In this document: one piece after another, positions 22,007-22,748 of the stretch | Numbering within the stretch: the stretch's first letter is position 1 | How the letters are laid out: the number at the start of each line of letters is the position of its first letter | DNA from: a virus | Strand: one strand, 5' to 3' | Virus record (IMG/VR): IMGVR_UViG_3300046373_000015 | Location: 1 to 22,748 of that record | Length of the DNA: 22,748 bases | Notes under the pieces: model-generated | What the model was told of the DNA's origin: nothing | The model's database searches: none | Seen by the model: only the letters and a program-made list of their open reading frames with translations | Translations under genes and position numbers: made by a program

Positions 22007-22448
22007 GCAGCGCGCCGCATGGTGCGCAATTGCTGTCACGTGCGTGAGTGGCTTCGAGGGCCTACGCCAGGCAGCGTATAGCGATCCTGTGGGCATCCCG
22101 ACGATCTGCTTTGGCGAGACCAAAGGCGTCCAACTAGGCCAGCGCGCCACCATTGACGAATGCAAAGGAATGCTGGCCGACTCGCTCGAGATCGCTAACC
22201 GCGGCGTCGATGCCTGCATCCGTGCGCCGCTTCCAGACTATCGCCGCGCCGCTCTCGTTTCGTTCACCTACAACGTGGGTCAAGCCAATCTATGCGGCTC
22301 AACCCTGGCGCGCAAGCTGAATGCTGGCGACACTGTAGGCGGCTGCAATGAGCTATCACGCTGGACGCGTGCTAGGGGCGTCGAGTTGCCCGGGCTGGTA
22401 AAGCGCCGTGCCGCCGAGCGGGAAATGTGCCTGCGGGGTGTCTTGTGA
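21990..22448 (+). CDS. Endolysin, T4/P22-type lysozyme (GH24)
   Basis: The 152-residue muramidase cleaves the MurNAc-GlcNAc bond of peptidoglycan. The catalytic layout E-8-D-5-T of the family is intact: Glu23, Asp32 and Thr38 (FEGLRQAAYSDPVGIPT). FTYNVGQANLCGSTLARKL and LPGLVKRRAAEREMCL are further family segments. I choose GTG 21990 because AGGAGG at 21978-21983 is 6 bases upstream; the ATG at 21957 lies inside the holin without one. A weak hydrophobic stretch with two Cys (residues 9-19) abuts the catalytic Glu, perhaps a short export signal, but it is too short for a confident SAR anchor. Confidence 0.92.
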   Translation: MPATNKQRAAWCAIAVTCVSGFEGLRQAAYSDPVGIPTICFGETKGVQLGQRATIDECKGMLADSLEIANRGVDACIRAPLPDYRRAALVSFTYNVGQANLCGSTLARKLNAGDTVGGCNELSRWTRARGVELPGLVKRRAAEREMCLRGVL

Positions 22449-22748
22449 ACCCGCTCACCCTCATTGGCATCAAATGCGCGGTCGTCCTGGCCTTGTTTGC
22501 CGGCCTGTATGGATACGGCCACCATAACGGCGCCAAGGCTACCCGCGCCCTGTGGGACGCCGATAAAGTCAAGGTGGCCGCACAGTCCGAGGCCGCCATC
22601 CTCGCCGCCCAAGAGCGCTATGTGCGCATCCAGAAATTCAACGAAGTCACCGCCAGAAAGGCATCCGAAGCCCATGAAAAAGCTATTTCCGATCTTCAAG
22701 CGCAGTACGATGCTGCTCGCGCTGCCATTCGCGCTGCTGGCGGGCTGC
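22445..22748 (+). CDS. Rz-type inner-membrane spanin (3' truncated by window)
   Basis: A GTG start at 22445 overlaps the lysozyme TGA (GTGA) and follows GGGG at 22435-22438. The product begins VNPLTLIGIKCAVVLALFAG, one membrane span, then GYGHHNG and a long Ala/Glu/Lys/Gln coiled coil to the window end (AAILAAQERYVRIQKFNEV). This is the i-spanin layout: with an outer-membrane lipoprotein it fuses the membranes in the last lysis step. About 101 codons are visible. The start is non-ATG, so simple ATG scans miss it. Confidence 0.85.
   Translation, partial: MNPLTLIGIKCAVVLALFAGLYGYGHHNGAKATRALWDADKVKVAAQSEAAILAAQERYVRIQKFNEVTARKASEAHEKAISDLQAQYDAARAAIRAAGGL
22674..22748 (+). CDS. Rz1-type outer-membrane spanin lipoprotein, embedded in Rz (5' part only)
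   Basis: In the +1 frame inside the Rz gene, ATG 22674 opens MKKLFPIFKRSTMLLALPFA followed by LLAGC. This is a signal peptide with basic start, hydrophobic core and the lipobox LAGC, whose Cys is residue 25 and the last codon of the window. Embedded Rz1 genes of this kind are standard for Rz/Rz1 pairs of lambda-like lysis cassettes. The rest of the gene, expected to be short and Pro-rich, lies beyond the edge. It is too short here to appear as an ordinary ORF. Confidence 0.82.
   Translation, partial: MKKLFPIFKRSTMLLALPFALLAGC

Overview
This window is the late structural half of a tailed-phage or prophage genome, with every supported gene on the plus strand. The order is terminase, portal, accessory head genes, scaffold, major capsid, decoration protein, short-tail connector proteins, ejection (internal virion) proteins, tailspike and lysis cassette. 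There is no tape-measure, sheath, tube or baseplate gene. A P22-type portal, a gp4-like connector, large Gln/Ala-rich internal proteins and one beta-helix tailspike point to a podovirus with a P22-like tail machine. The composition (fairly GC-rich) and the overall set recall podoviruses of beta/gammaproteobacteria such as the Bordetella BPP-1 group. That host assignment is inference; no integrase, repressor or att site is in view, so lysogeny cannot be judged.

Layout. 3-512: the end of an unknown gene and a small helix-turn-helix protein in AT-richer DNA. 593-2190: terminase small (candidate) and large subunits. 2226-4976: a small beta-rich protein and the portal. 4976-8691: eight tightly packed accessory genes, including a LamG-like protein with seven GYAP repeats, an FmdB-like zinc-ribbon protein and two mutually similar mini-proteins. 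8664-11648: a probable promoter with a structured leader, then scaffold, capsid and decoration protein, with terminators after the last two. 11735-14853: an AT-hook head protein, a gp4-like adaptor and a tail-hub protein. 14850-19761: a GNAT-like protein, a protein ending in an S74 chaperone motif, and two large ejection-type proteins. 19900-21471: tailspike. 21538-22748: two holin candidates, a T4-type lysozyme, an Rz spanin and an embedded Rz1 lipoprotein whose lipobox Cys is the last codon of the window.

The most unusual signal is a family of small hairpins of the form AACGCY-loop-RGCG. They lie just upstream of the ribosome-binding sites of the head-assembly genes (small terminase, the 79-aa protein, portal, scaffold, capsid, decoration), while the tightly packed accessory and tail genes lack them. 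Two copies share 17 identical bases more than 6 kb apart. This looks like a shared post-transcriptional control element for the head regulon. Other points of interest are a hairpin that could mask the capsid Shine-Dalgarno, the same helix motif at both ends of the scaffold, and exchangeable beta-modules spliced into two virion proteins.

No stretch over 300 bases lacks a gene. I saw no tRNA, CRISPR array, insertion sequence or diversity-generating retroelement.
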